From an uncultured Phocaeicola sp. (GTDB lineage: Bacteria > Bacteroidota > Bacteroidia > Bacteroidales > Bacteroidaceae): DNA of 64,000 nucleotides. The translations under genes were made by a program, and so were the position numbers. Location: NCBI GenBank assembly GCA_948956705.1, contig CARCZS010000012.1, forward strand, positions 1-64,000, in the 5' to 3' direction. This document shows positions 25,950 to 34,722 of the stretch, piece after piece; the stretch's first letter is position 1; each line of letters starts with the position of its first letter. Under the pieces are notes generated by a model that was given only the letters and a program-made list of their open reading frames with translations, did not search any database and was not told where the DNA came from.

Positions 25950-27125
25950 CTATTTTTTTGAGAAGATATTTATCATAAAGGAACAGGTTGCCAGTGTGAT
26001 ACCTGTTCCTACTACTCCCTGCCATCCAAACCAGTGCCAAAATATTCCGGCAAGAAGTGTACCTATGGAACCGCCAATAAAATAGGTCGTCATAAAAATG
26101 GTGTTGATACGGTTGGCCGCCTTCGGGTTAAGAGAGAAAATCGTAGTCTGATTACTTAACTGGATGCATTGCATGCCTATATCTATGATAAAAATTCCGA
26201 TGATGATTCCCACATAGGAGTTCTGACCGGAATAAAGCGAGAACCACGCTGCAAATATCAAACCACAACCGATGTAATTCAGTCGTTTGACTCCCAAAAC
26301 CTGTACATAGTTTCCTATATACGAGGCGGTGAGAGCTCCTGCTATGCCGCATAATCCCAATAACCCTACAATGTTGTTTCCCGCAAAAAAAGGGGCTTGT
26401 TCCATCTTAAATGCCAATGAAGTCCATAGAGCAAGAAATGAGCCGAAAGCAATTCCGGCACGTAAGGAAGAAATACGCAACTGGGGGTATTCCATAACCA
26501 ATGAAAACAAGGATTTCATCAGATCACTGTATCTGCCTTTGAAATTACACGGCATGTCGGGTAGTACACGCATGATGATGATGACACATATCACCATCAT
26601 CCCGGCTGCCACAAAGAAAATGAACCGCCATCCTAAATATTCACCGATAATTCCGCTTACTACGCGCGAGGCCAGGATACCTGTCAGCAATCCCGATACA
26701 ATCATACCTACATTTTTTCCCTTGGTTTCGGGAGTGGAAAATTGGGCAGCTATGGGGATAAAGATTTGTGGCATCACCGAACAAATGCCGGTCAGTAGAG
26801 AGGCAAATAAAATGAGATGGATATAGGGAGTCAGTGCGATGGTTAGTAATGAAACGACCAAGACTGTGAAATTGATTAGAATAATGGTTTTCCTTTTAAA
26901 TAAATCTCCCAAAGGAATAATGAACAGCAATCCGATGGCATAACCTATTTGGGTAATCATTGCTATCAGGTTGGCGGTGAACTCGGATGTTTGGAGATCA
27001 CGGCTGATGCGGTTTAATAAAGGTTGGTTATAATATAAATTGGCAACGGAGATTCCCGCAATAATTGCTAGCGTCCAAAGTAAGGAGGCGGGTAGTCCTT
27101 GGTTTTCTTTTAATTCTTGTTTCAT
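25950..27125 (-). CDS. Major facilitator superfamily transporter
   Basis: A 391-residue MFS protein with twelve predicted helices. The A-motif-like loop G-D-L-F-K-R-K between helices 2 and 3 and the N-terminal pattern S-V-A-N-L-Y-Y-N-Q-P-L-L point to the YnfM/Bcr-like drug or metabolite exporter group (Y-N-Q-P is common in that set). The substrate is unknown. It converges on the DUF2721 gene and diverges from the redoxin lipoprotein gene, with 53 bases between. Confidence 0.85.
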   Translation of the reverse strand: MKQELKENQGLPASLLWTLAIIAGISVANLYYNQPLLNRISRDLQTSEFTANLIAMITQIGYAIGLLFIIPLGDLFKRKTIILINFTVLVVSLLTIALTPYIHLILFASLLTGICSVMPQIFIPIAAQFSTPETKGKNVGMIVSGLLTGILASRVVSGIIGEYLGWRFIFFVAAGMMVICVIIIMRVLPDMPCNFKGRYSDLMKSLFSLVMEYPQLRISSLRAGIAFGSFLALWTSLAFKMEQAPFFAGNNIVGLLGLCGIAGALTASYIGNYVQVLGVKRLNYIGCGLIFAAWFSLYSGQNSYVGIIIGIFIIDIGMQCIQLSNQTTIFSLNPKAANRINTIFMTTYFIGGSIGTLLAGIFWHWFGWQGVVGTGITLATCSFMINIFSKK

Positions 27126-27158
27126 GCTGCAAAAATAGTAATTTCATGAAAATCATGT

Positions 27159-27166
27159 TATCTTTG
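27159..27166 (+). promoter_or_regulatory. -7 box for the redoxin lipoprotein gene
   Basis: TATCTTTG lies 12 bases before the first ATG at 27179. With the start of transcription near 27174, one of the later clustered ATGs (27185, 27191 or 27197) may be used. Confidence 0.45.
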
Positions 27167-27178
27167 TAAAGAAGAAAA

Positions 27179-27718
27179 ATGGAAATGAAAATGAAAATGG
27201 AAATGAAGAATTGGATAAAAACAGTCTGTTTTCTGTTTTGGACCTGTGTAATGTGTACGGCGTGTATTGATGATGATGTGGAGGAAGGTACTGTTGATTT
27301 ACAAACAGGAGAGAGCATTCCTGTTTTCTCTGTGGTAATGGATGATGGACAAATAATAACTTCCGAAACTCTGAAAGGAGAGGTTTCTTTGATTGTGTTT
27401 TTTCATACGGGGTGTCCGGACTGCCGGAAAGAACTTCCTGTGCTGCAAAAAATATATACGGATTACGGTCGAAGAATCCGGATGGTTTGTATTAGCAGGG
27501 AAGAGAGCTCGGCAGAGATTGTCCGTTATTGGGACGAAAATCATTTGACCTTGCCCTATTCGGCCCAAGAAAACCGCACGGTATACTATCAGTTTGCTAA
27601 ATCGGGAATACCTCGTGTTTATGTCATAGATAAAGAGTTGGTTATCCGTAGTGTTTTCACGGATAACCCGTTGGCAAGTTATGAAGATTTGGCTGAGGCT
27701 ATAACCGCCAGTTTGTAA
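27179..27718 (+). CDS. Thioredoxin/TlpA-like lipoprotein
   Basis: A 179-residue lipoprotein. A signal region ends in a lipobox-like M-C-T-A-C (C29), and residues 44-175 form a thioredoxin fold with active site C-P-D-C at 79-82. The C-P-D-C motif is less common than C-P-H-C or C-G-P-C but is seen in redoxin peroxidase/reductase groups. It is thought to act in the periplasm, perhaps on protein disulfides or peroxides. Several ATGs at the N-terminus make the exact start uncertain. It is single, with no operon partner. Confidence 0.75.
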   Translation: MEMKMKMEMKNWIKTVCFLFWTCVMCTACIDDDVEEGTVDLQTGESIPVFSVVMDDGQIITSETLKGEVSLIVFFHTGCPDCRKELPVLQKIYTDYGRRIRMVCISREESSAEIVRYWDENHLTLPYSAQENRTVYYQFAKSGIPRVYVIDKELVIRSVFTDNPLASYEDLAEAITASL

Positions 27719-27852
27719 TTTTAGGCATGGTATTTTAATTTATATTATTTCTTTTGGTAGATGGTGTATGTTTATAGCATACTTTTCCCTGTTCATCTTT
27801 AGGGATAATGAATGTGGTTGATGAAGATATTGGTGATGGAGTATCTTGATGT

Positions 27853-28215
27853 TTATTGTGTTGGCTTTTTGAAAAAAGTTCCTTTATTGTCTTTAATCTC
27901 TATCATTCCATTATCGGCATCAAATAGGAAAGGAGGAAAGCTGAAAAATATGTATATTTCAGTATCTTTTAATTTATAGAGTTTGGGAGTTATTTTTTTG
28001 CTGACACCAGATGGGAATACTTGGTCATCCATTTCGGTGAGGATATAATAATCTGCTCCCTCCCTCAATACATTTTTGCTAATCTTGGCTTCTGCTTTTG
28101 ATTTGGCAATAATATAGAATCCCTCTATATCATATTTTTCCCAATTTTTATACTCTTGTCCAAGCACCATACTTATGTTTAAACATAAAACCAGTAGTAA
28201 TAATATTCTTTTCAT
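27853..28215 (-). CDS. Secreted protein of unknown function
   Basis: A 120-residue protein with a clear signal peptide (MKRILLLLVLCLNISMVLGQ, cleaved near residue 19). The rest is rich in Lys, Asp and aromatic residues and looks like a beta-sheet domain. No family is recognised. It stands alone, with 99 bases to the next minus-strand small gene. Confidence 0.5.
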   Translation of the reverse strand: MKRILLLLVLCLNISMVLGQEYKNWEKYDIEGFYIIAKSKAEAKISKNVLREGADYYILTEMDDQVFPSGVSKKITPKLYKLKDTEIYIFFSFPPFLFDADNGMIEIKDNKGTFFKKPTQ

Positions 28216-28314
28216 ATCTATCTGTTTTTAAGGTTATTCCAAGTTGGTATCACAAATATAAGAATTCTTATTGGTTTTTTCAAGGAATAAGAAAGAAAAA
28301 TAGAGAGTGGAATT

Positions 28315-28602
28315 TTAAAGAAAAGTAATTCCTATCCATATCAGAACTCCTGCTATTAGAACAATGCCTAACATGATTAATTTTATTTTGAAGAGCTGGT
28401 GGGTTTCCGCTTCTTCTTTTTCTTGCGTTTTTATTCTGATCTCTTCTAATTGCTCAAGGGATAGATGGGAGGAGTGCCCTTTTTTGTTCAAATCAATCAG
28501 TCGGTTTCTAGTTTCATTCAAGCGTTCCTTTCCTGCCTTTCGTAGTTCACGATTTTCTTTATCTCTTCTCATCATGTCATTGATGCAACCTAAAGTACCC
28601 AT
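28315..28602 (-). CDS. Small coiled-coil membrane protein
   Basis: A 95-residue protein. Residues 12-65 are highly charged and likely form a coiled coil (E/K/R-rich heptads such as E-N-R-E-L-R-K-A-G-K-E-R-L), and a single hydrophobic helix near the C-terminus (about 74-93) would anchor it in the membrane with the coil in the cytoplasm. No family is recognised. The plus-strand reading through the same region is a shadow. Confidence 0.5.
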   Translation of the reverse strand: MGTLGCINDMMRRDKENRELRKAGKERLNETRNRLIDLNKKGHSSHLSLEQLEEIRIKTQEKEEAETHQLFKIKLIMLGIVLIAGVLIWIGITFL

Positions 28603-29149
28603 AATCTAACTGTTTAATTTGAATTCATTTTCACAAATATAGTGTTTTTTGCAGTTGCTTTTCTTCATTTGCTAATTTAATATGAATTTAAAGGAGGAAT
28701 ATTACTTAATAAACCCGATGTTCCTTGACTGCCGGATATAAATCATTATGTTTGTATTTCTGTTGAACAAGCTCTTGTAATAGTTTAATCATTTAAAATT
28801 AGACATTAGGGAAGTCCTTTAAATTTGATATATCTATCTGTATATTAGAATAATATAGCTGATTTTACGACCACTTGTCAAGATTTGGTAAAATGGTCGC
28901 AATATGGTCGCAAATAGCGCTTCAACTTAGCCTACTTTTAAGGATAATCAGCCACGTTTACCCTTAGAGATTCAAGTTCCATTTAAGCTATAATTTGCTT
29001 CAATTCCATTATCCAATCACAGCTAATTATAAGAAGAATAGCAAGAGGAAATGAGTATTAGATAGGGGATAAGCATTGCGGTACAACTAAAATAAAAATC
29101 CCCATAACCATTACGGCTACAGGGATTTATATATTAGCAATGTATTATA
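28603..29149. other. Intergenic region of about 550 bases
   Basis: No gene is supported here. The word atggtcgcaa occurs at 28893-28902 and 28904-28913, an 11-base spacing. A terminator for the next operon occupies 29091-29130. The remaining sequence has no recognised RNA or mobile element. Confidence 0.4.
29091..29130 (-). terminator. Terminator of the NifU-like/GGGtGRT operon
   Basis: aaaaatccc pairs with gggattt around a 20-base loop. Read on the minus strand the stem is followed by T-rich sequence. It lies 20 bases beyond the operon's last stop codon. Confidence 0.6.
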
Positions 29150-30160
29150 TTACTTGCTCAAAGCAGTAGCAACGTCTACAGCACAAGCCACTGTACATCC
29201 TACCATCGGGTTGTTACCGATACCCAGGAATCCCATCATTTCCACGTGAGCAGGAACTGATGAAGAACCAGCGAATTGAGCGTCAGAGTGCATACGACCC
29301 ATAGTGTCTGTCATACCGTAAGAAGCAGGACCGGCAGCCATGTTGTCCGGGTGAAGAGTACGACCTGTACCACCACCTGATGCAACTGAGAAATAAGGCT
29401 TACCTGCAAGAACACGTTCTTTCTTGTAAGTACCTGCAACCGGATGTTGGAAACGAGTCGGGTTAGTAGAGTTACCGGTGATAGATACGTCTACACCTTC
29501 TTTCCACATGATAGCTACACCTTCGCGAACATCATCGGCTCCGTAGCATTTTACTTTTGCACGAGGACCGTCAGAATAAGCGATTTCACGAACTACTTTC
29601 AGTTCACCTGTGAAATAATCGAATTCAGTCTGAACGTATGTAAATCCGTTGATACGAGAGATGATCTGTGCAGCGTCTTTGCCCAAACCGTTCAAGATAC
29701 AACGCAGAGGTTCTTTACGTACTTTGTCTGCTTTTGCAGCGATTTTGATAGCACCTTCGGCAGCAGCGAATGATTCGTGACCTGCCAGGAATGCAAAACA
29801 TTTAGTTTCTTCGCGCAGCAACATAGCAGCCAGGTTACCGTGACCGATACCTACTTTACGGTCGTCGGCTACAGAACCCGGAATACAGAATGCCTGCAGA
29901 CCGATACCGATAGCTTCGGCAGCTTCGGCAGCGTTTTTGCAACCTTTCTTCAATGCAATGGCAGAACCTACTACGTAAGCCCACTTGGCATTTTCGAAAC
30001 AGATAGGCTGAGTTTCTTCACAAGTTTTATAAGGATCAAGTCCGGCAGCTTCGCAGATTGCGTTAGCTTCTTCGATGTCTTTGATGCCGTTTTCGTTCAA
30101 AGCAGCAATGATCTGTTTGATACGACGGTCTTGGCTTTCGAATTTTACTTCTCTAATCAT
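29150..30160 (-). CDS. GGGtGRT protein (partner of a NifU-like scaffold)
   Basis: A 336-residue protein named in databases for its motif: S-G-G-G-T-G-R-T is near residue 275, with T-R-F-Q-H-P and H-G-N-L-A-A-M-L as other fixed stretches. The rest is Ala/Gly-rich and looks like a globular alpha/beta enzyme. The Cys residues spread along it (for example C44, C49 and several near the C-terminus) might bind an iron-sulfur cluster or metal. It lies 18 bases after a NifU-like scaffold gene and shares its promoter, so they likely act together. The reaction is unknown. Confidence 0.8.
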   Translation of the reverse strand: MIREVKFESQDRRIKQIIAALNENGIKDIEEANAICEAAGLDPYKTCEETQPICFENAKWAYVVGSAIALKKGCKNAAEAAEAIGIGLQAFCIPGSVADDRKVGIGHGNLAAMLLREETKCFAFLAGHESFAAAEGAIKIAAKADKVRKEPLRCILNGLGKDAAQIISRINGFTYVQTEFDYFTGELKVVREIAYSDGPRAKVKCYGADDVREGVAIMWKEGVDVSITGNSTNPTRFQHPVAGTYKKERVLAGKPYFSVASGGGTGRTLHPDNMAAGPASYGMTDTMGRMHSDAQFAGSSSVPAHVEMMGFLGIGNNPMVGCTVACAVDVATALSK

Positions 30161-30178
30161 ATTCTTTCCTCCTTATAA

Positions 30179-30880
30179 TTATTCGTGACGTGGATCAATT
30201 TTCTTAACAGCTCCCTGTTCTTCAGTTACACGTCCGTAAGTACCTGTAACTTTCTTCAACGCTTCGTTAGCATCAGTACCCTTCTTGATTTCGTCCATGA
30301 ACTTACCCATGTGAACGAATTCGTAACCGCAGATTTCGTCGTTCTTATCCAGGAATACGTTCTTGATGTAACCTTCAGCCATTTCAAGGTAACGGGGACC
30401 TTTAGCCAAAGTACCATACAGAGTACCTACCTGGCTGCGAAGACCTTTACCCAAGTCTTCCAGACCGGCACCGATAATCAGACCGCCTTCTGAGAAAGCT
30501 GACTGAGTACGTCCGTAAACGATTTGAAGGAATAGTTCGCGCATTGCTGTGTTGATAGCGTCACAAACCAAGTCGGTGTTCAATGTTTCCAATACAGTCT
30601 TGCCCGGAAGGATTTCAGCAGCCATGGCAGCCGAGTGAGTCATACCTGAGCAACCGATAGTTTCTACCAATGCTTCCTGGATGATACCTTCTTTTACGTT
30701 AAGGGTTAGTTTACAAGCACCCTGCTGAGGAGCACACCAGCCAATACCGTGTGTCAAACCAGAGATGTCTTTAATTTCTTTTGATTTTACCCACTTTCCT
30801 TCTTCAGGAATAGGAGCCGGTCCGTGATTGGGACCTTTCTTCACAACACACATGTGTTCTACTTCGTGTGAATAAGTCAT
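30179..30880 (-). CDS. NifU/IscU-like iron-sulfur scaffold protein
   Basis: A 233-residue protein with the IscU/NifU N-terminal fold. C49 and C56 (in G-W-C-x6-C) and C77 (in I-G-C-S-G) look like the three cluster-binding cysteines, and the fold part ends near residue 130. The C-terminal 100 residues form a family-specific extension. Unlike in nif or isc loci, no cysteine desulfurase sits beside it; the only partner is the GGGtGRT gene 18 bases downstream. The pair is a fixed two-gene set in Bacteroidales and other anaerobes, by my recollection. Confidence 0.8.
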   Translation of the reverse strand: MTYSHEVEHMCVVKKGPNHGPAPIPEEGKWVKSKEIKDISGLTHGIGWCAPQQGACKLTLNVKEGIIQEALVETIGCSGMTHSAAMAAEILPGKTVLETLNTDLVCDAINTAMRELFLQIVYGRTQSAFSEGGLIIGAGLEDLGKGLRSQVGTLYGTLAKGPRYLEMAEGYIKNVFLDKNDEICGYEFVHMGKFMDEIKKGTDANEALKKVTGTYGRVTEEQGAVKKIDPRHE

Positions 30881-30952
30881 ATTCTTTACGTTTTTTGGTA
30901 ATAAAATAAATATTCGTAACCACGTGAAAAGATTGGTTATTCTTTTCGCCTA

Positions 30953-30982
30953 CAAAGTTAGTCGTTTTATTCTTTTCTGCAA
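30953..30982 (-). promoter_or_regulatory. Promoter of the NifU-like/GGGtGRT operon
   Basis: The minus strand carries TAACTTTG (complement of 30953-30960) and TTG (complement of 30980-30982), 19 bases apart. Both fit the Bacteroides -7/-33 pattern. Confidence 0.6.
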
Positions 30983-31086
30983 CTTGTTGCCCGTCACTTT
31001 TTATCTTTAAATAAAATAAATTTATTGCAGGACAGCATTTTGCAAACTAGAGTTGCCAAAATGTTTTTTCTTTCCGATGAAATTTC

Positions 31087-31094
31087 TATCTTTG
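31087..31094 (+). promoter_or_regulatory. -7 box for the DMP19 gene
   Basis: TATCTTTG lies 14 bases before the first ATG at 31108. The next in-frame ATG at 31117, preceded by agga, is the more likely start. Confidence 0.45.
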
Positions 31095-31116
31095 TACCTA
31101 TATTATAATGATAGGA

Positions 31117-31626
31117 ATGGAAGCAAATAAAATAGCAATTACGGACGAAGCTTTGCGCCGAGGTGCGGAAGAGGGCATGGATGGTTTCTTGAAGGTGTTT
31201 ATAGATAAATACCTGGAGGTGACAGGAGGTGTTGTCAATGCGGAAACAATGCCTTTGCTCAATGGTTACCAGCATTCATTGTTGGGGTATCATTTCTTGC
31301 GTGAAGAAATAAATGAAGGTGGTTTTGTACAATTGATACAGAATGGTTTTGGACCTTATATCTTTGATAATCCTTTTGCAAAAGCAATGCGGCAGTTTGG
31401 AGCGAAAGAATTTGCCAAATTGATTTATAGCGCGAAGAAAATATATGATGAGAACCGTGCTGATTTGGAAAAGGACAGGGATGATGAGGAATTTATGGCA
31501 ATGTATGAGCAATACGAGGCCTTTGATGAGTTGGAAGAGCAGTTCATGGATATGGAAGAGTCGGTAACTGCCCGGATTGCAGAATATGTGGACAATCATA
31601 TTGAGGAGTTTGCGGAGATTGTATGA
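31117..31626 (+). CDS. DMP19/DUF4375-family protein
   Basis: A 169-residue cytoplasmic helical protein starting at 31117 (an alternative ATG is at 31108). The stretch L-L-N-G-Y-Q-H-S-L-L-G-Y-H-F-L-R-E-E-I-N-E-G-G-F is the signature of the DMP19 family, whose founder in Neisseria is a DNA-mimic protein that affects a transcription factor. Its C-terminus is strongly acidic (D-D-E-E-F-M-A-M and E-E-F-A-E-I-V), consistent with DNA mimicry. Whether this relative acts that way is not shown. It is monocistronic. Confidence 0.75.
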   Translation: MEANKIAITDEALRRGAEEGMDGFLKVFIDKYLEVTGGVVNAETMPLLNGYQHSLLGYHFLREEINEGGFVQLIQNGFGPYIFDNPFAKAMRQFGAKEFAKLIYSAKKIYDENRADLEKDRDDEEFMAMYEQYEAFDELEEQFMDMEESVTARIAEYVDNHIEEFAEIV

Positions 31627-31675
31627 CAAGGATTTTTGCGTACTTTGTCGGGTATAAGCTCATGCGTTTTGATAT

Positions 31676-31768
31676 AAAAAAAGTAAGTTGGCTTCAATAG
31701 CTAAGTAAGATACGTTCGTTGGCTGACGAACCTATGTTGCTTGGTCAAGCAAGTTAACTTACTTTTTT
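31676..31768. terminator. Large bidirectional hairpin between convergent genes
   Basis: aaaaaaagtaagtt at 31676-31689 pairs with aacttactttttt near 31756-31768. A second stem, gttcgt with acgaac, lies inside the loop. The flanking genes converge, and runs of A/T suit a terminator in both directions. The inner stem gives a branched structure about 90 bases long. Confidence 0.55.
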
Positions 31769-31794
31769 GTCTTGTTATTCCGGTGTCATTCCAT

Positions 31795-33174
31795 TTATTG
31801 TTTCCTGATAAACCAACCTTTGATATAGGCGGTTGCCAGTACGGCAAGTCCTGCCGCCAGGCAGATTCCCGTAAACACCAGCCCGTAACCGTTCAAGAAA
31901 GCTACCGGAGCGAAAGTTATCAGAGAAATCTCTACCGGGGCGATGAACAAGTAAGCCAGTGCATAGTTATCCAGGCATCGGCTGCGCATTTTGGGGTCTG
32001 CAACGCGGAGCAATGCGATGCCCATAGCCATAGTTCCTGTAAACCATCCCCATGTGAAGATAGCTTTCTCGAACCAACATTCTTTCATTAGTTTGCGGGC
32101 CATGACCAGAACATAAATCAGAGTTGCGATTAATCCTGAGACTAACAGAATTAATAAGGGTATGATGTACTCTATTACAACAGATATTTTAATGGAAGCA
32201 ATTCCAAAAGCTACCAGAAAATCGGTAAAGGCTCCGCTGATGTGGCCTATGGTTTGCGGGCAGACATAATCACTGGTTCTTGTTTTGTCGAATATCTTTT
32301 TGATGAATATACCTACCACAAATGCACAACTGAATACCGGCAGTTCAAACCCCGGCATAAAGTGGGATACTGTTTTGCTGATGCAGTATCCGCCTAATGC
32401 TATCACTGCTACAATGATAAGATTGAAGGTCAGCGGGTCAATGGAGATGGAAGAGCAAGAACTTTCACCCATGCTTTCCCGTTTGTCGCCGGGCAACAGG
32501 CCTGTCTGTAATTCGTGAGGAAGGTCATCGTAATTGGCGAGGAAGGAGGTGTGCCCTTTCTTTGTCCCCCATTTTATGATGATCAGTCCGATAATGACTG
32601 CCGCTACGATACCGAAGGTGGCGGCAGTCATGGCCAAAGTTAGAATTTCGTCATATCCGAACTGGCTGAAAGCCTGTCCGATGGCTGCTGCTGTACCGTG
32701 CCCGCCGCAATAGCCGCTTGGCATAGTGATGCCGAAGGCAGGGTTCAAGGGCCATATCCGGTTCAGGACAAGCAATCCCAACAGTCCTCCAAAAGCCCAT
32801 TGCAACAACATTCCTGCCTGTGAATATGCCCACATGCTGCCTATATTGTCTGCATCTCCTTTGGCTGCCTTTTGTGAGGTGAGGGGGAGAGCGCCGAAAA
32901 TGAAGGCTATCAATATGCCGGCATAAGTTCCTGTTTGGGTGGAAAGAGGTATGATGCCGAAACCGTGAGGTCCCAAGGACAGTCCTATAAACCCGGCCAA
33001 CAGGCTGGGGGGAATGAACAGCCTTTGGATGAATCTTATTTTTACTCTCATGAGTTTGCCGAGCAGTAGCAGTACTGAGATGATGCCTGTATCGACAAAG
33101 AGTGTCCACGGGGTGAAATCGGTCATAAATCTAGGGCTTGTTTGGATGTATTCGTTGAAGAATACAGCGTTCAT
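31795..33174 (-). CDS. GltS-like sodium:glutamate/anion symporter family protein
   Basis: A 459-residue polytopic membrane protein, about 11 helices in two similar halves. The N-terminal half shows the GltS-like I-P-P-S-L-L-A-G-F-I-G-L, and a second stretch reads M-P-S-G-Y-C-G-G-H-G-T-A-A-A-I-G, with related Gly/Ala-rich hairpins. Loops are short, apart from a region at about 210-240. It may carry glutamate or another acid with Na+; Bacteroidales members of this branch are uncharacterised. It is monocistronic, converging with the DMP19 gene. Confidence 0.7.
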   Translation of the reverse strand: MNAVFFNEYIQTSPRFMTDFTPWTLFVDTGIISVLLLLGKLMRVKIRFIQRLFIPPSLLAGFIGLSLGPHGFGIIPLSTQTGTYAGILIAFIFGALPLTSQKAAKGDADNIGSMWAYSQAGMLLQWAFGGLLGLLVLNRIWPLNPAFGITMPSGYCGGHGTAAAIGQAFSQFGYDEILTLAMTAATFGIVAAVIIGLIIIKWGTKKGHTSFLANYDDLPHELQTGLLPGDKRESMGESSCSSISIDPLTFNLIIVAVIALGGYCISKTVSHFMPGFELPVFSCAFVVGIFIKKIFDKTRTSDYVCPQTIGHISGAFTDFLVAFGIASIKISVVIEYIIPLLILLVSGLIATLIYVLVMARKLMKECWFEKAIFTWGWFTGTMAMGIALLRVADPKMRSRCLDNYALAYLFIAPVEISLITFAPVAFLNGYGLVFTGICLAAGLAVLATAYIKGWFIRKQ

Positions 33175-33540
33175 AAATAGTTTATTTTACCGAATCGGTA
33201 GGAATGGAAATTGATCTTATCGGCAAAAATAATGTATAGGTATCATGTAATATCTTAGGTTTTATTGTTATTAAGTTGTTTTGTTTCAAAGATAGGAAAT
33301 AAAGTGGTACTATAGCCCAACTGCTTGTTCTTTTATATGTTAATTTTTATTAATGGGTTAATGGCGGATAGGCTACAAGTAAATTTCGGTGAAAAAAATA
33401 GTTAAAACAAAAGATAAAGCAAGTCTTATCAGAGGATGAAACATGAATAAAAAATAATGTTAAAAGACAAGTGGCGACGCAGTATTTAAGCCAATTTTTC
33501 ATTTAATCATTAAAACAATAAAAAGAATTAAGTTTCTTTC
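33175..33540. other. Intergenic region without a gene
   Basis: No open frame or stable RNA is supported. TATTTTTG on the minus strand (33224-33231) is a weak -7 box for the symporter. The right part holds the promoter for the next gene. Confidence 0.35.
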
Positions 33541-33569
33541 TTGGAAACCGATTCTTTTATTTAATTTTG
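33541..33569 (+). promoter_or_regulatory. Promoter for the NigD-like lipoprotein
   Basis: TTG at 33541-33543 and TAATTTTG at 33562-33569 are 18 bases apart, near the Bacteroides spacing. Transcription would start near 33577, upstream of the ATG at 33597. Confidence 0.5.
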
Positions 33570-33596
33570 CAAACCCTAATAATTATAAAGAAGAAA

Positions 33597-34352
33597 ATGA
33601 AAAAAATGAAATTGGCAGCAATATTTGCTGGGTTAGTATCGGTGTTTACTTTTAGTTCTTGTTTGAATGATGGTGATAGCGGCCCCAATTATGATCTTTA
33701 TGAGATCGTTACTGTGGAAGATGGTAGTATTTTTGGTGGACCTGTCCTGAAAGGAGATGCATGGGGATATACTTATACTCCAGTGGCTTCAAGTGTATTG
33801 GCCGGTCTTAAGGCATCTGATGGCAGTTATTACAAGCGTGTGCAGGTAGGGATCAAACTGATGGAAGGAGAAGCGATTACAGAGGGGAAAAAGTCTTATA
33901 AGGTAAGTGAGGTTGGCCTAATAGCTATTTTGAATTATAAAGATTTTAATGTTCAGGCTGATACATTGAAAAATGAGTATGCACTAGTGTCATTGGAGGA
34001 TTCTAATAATAAGATATGGGCTATAAATGGATATGTCAACGTACCTTTTACCTTTAAAACTAAAGAACAGCTGAACATGAATGATTTCCATTTATATGCT
34101 GTAGAAGCCAAGGAGGATACATTGGTGACAAGACTTCGACAGACCAAAGGGGCTGATGATGCTTATCAGACAGGAGGTGCTTTGATTAGTTTCCATATGC
34201 CTTTTAATGATATGGAATTTCGTGACATTTTCGATCAAGTAGTGCCTAAGAGTGATACTATTGTAGTTAAGGTGACTGCAAAGGGAGAAAATGACAAAGA
34301 ACTTGTTTCTACAGTGAAATGTAGTGCTTCGAATATGCAAGGAAGTTATTAA
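33597..34352 (+). CDS. NigD-like outer-membrane lipoprotein
   Basis: A 251-residue lipoprotein: signal peptide M-K-K-M-K-L-A-A-I-F-A-G-L ending in a lipobox S-S-C with the Cys near 23. The rest is a beta-rich domain with the N-terminal strand pattern Y-D-L-Y-E-I-V-T-V-E-D and conserved glycine turns seen in NigD-like proteins. The family, first named in an anti-competitor bacteriocin-like locus, is widespread in Bacteroidales and usually of unknown role. The start at 33597 follows the promoter; TTG 30 bases earlier lies at the promoter itself. A terminator follows. Confidence 0.75.
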   Translation: MKKMKLAAIFAGLVSVFTFSSCLNDGDSGPNYDLYEIVTVEDGSIFGGPVLKGDAWGYTYTPVASSVLAGLKASDGSYYKRVQVGIKLMEGEAITEGKKSYKVSEVGLIAILNYKDFNVQADTLKNEYALVSLEDSNNKIWAINGYVNVPFTFKTKEQLNMNDFHLYAVEAKEDTLVTRLRQTKGADDAYQTGGALISFHMPFNDMEFRDIFDQVVPKSDTIVVKVTAKGENDKELVSTVKCSASNMQGSY

Positions 34353-34372
34353 TAATACTTTATTATATAGTG

Positions 34373-34410
34373 AAATCCCCTTCAGTTACGGTTGAAGGGG
34401 ATTTTTATTT
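34373..34410 (+). terminator. Terminator after the NigD-like gene
   Basis: aaatccccttca pairs with ttgaaggggattt, with gttacgg as loop and T's after the stem on the plus strand. Confidence 0.75.
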
Positions 34411-34467
34411 AATGGAACTATGTGGTTCAATTTATAAGATAAGGGGGGGGAAGAAATTTGACGGGGC

Positions 34468-34662
34468 CTACTTCTTATTTTCCTGTTCATATCTTTCTTT
34501 AGATTCAGTATATACCTCCTGCGTGTGAAAAGAGTTGACATGAATTTTAAACGGTTCGATCTTTCTGCTGCCGTAATAACAACATATCACATTCGTTCCT
34601 GTTGCATAAGCCTTTTCTCTTCCCTGATTAAGCCTTTTTATACGGATGTATTCTATCTCCAT
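34468..34662 (-). CDS. Small hypothetical protein next to tandem repeats
   Basis: A 64-residue frame with a mixed, charged composition (M-E-I-E-Y-I-R-I-K-R at the start and Y-E-Q-E-N-K-K at the end). It resembles a real small protein in codon use more than a random frame, but I do not recognise it. Its ATG lies at the edge of three tandem 20- to 21-base units, which could be an operator region. Confidence 0.35.
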   Translation of the reverse strand: MEIEYIRIKRLNQGREKAYATGTNVICCYYGSRKIEPFKIHVNSFHTQEVYTESKERYEQENKK

Positions 34663-34722
34663 AAGCTTTGGAGTTATCTCCCAAGGCTATGGAGTTAACT
34701 CCCAAGGCTTGCGGAGATAAAA
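34663..34722. repeat. Three tandem repeats of about 21 bases
   Basis: Units begin aag(g)ct and hold ggagttatctccc or ggagttaactccc; they start at 34663, 34683 and 34704. The last is diverged. The core ggagttaactcc is a perfect 12-base palindrome. They sit upstream of a small minus-strand frame. Confidence 0.65.
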
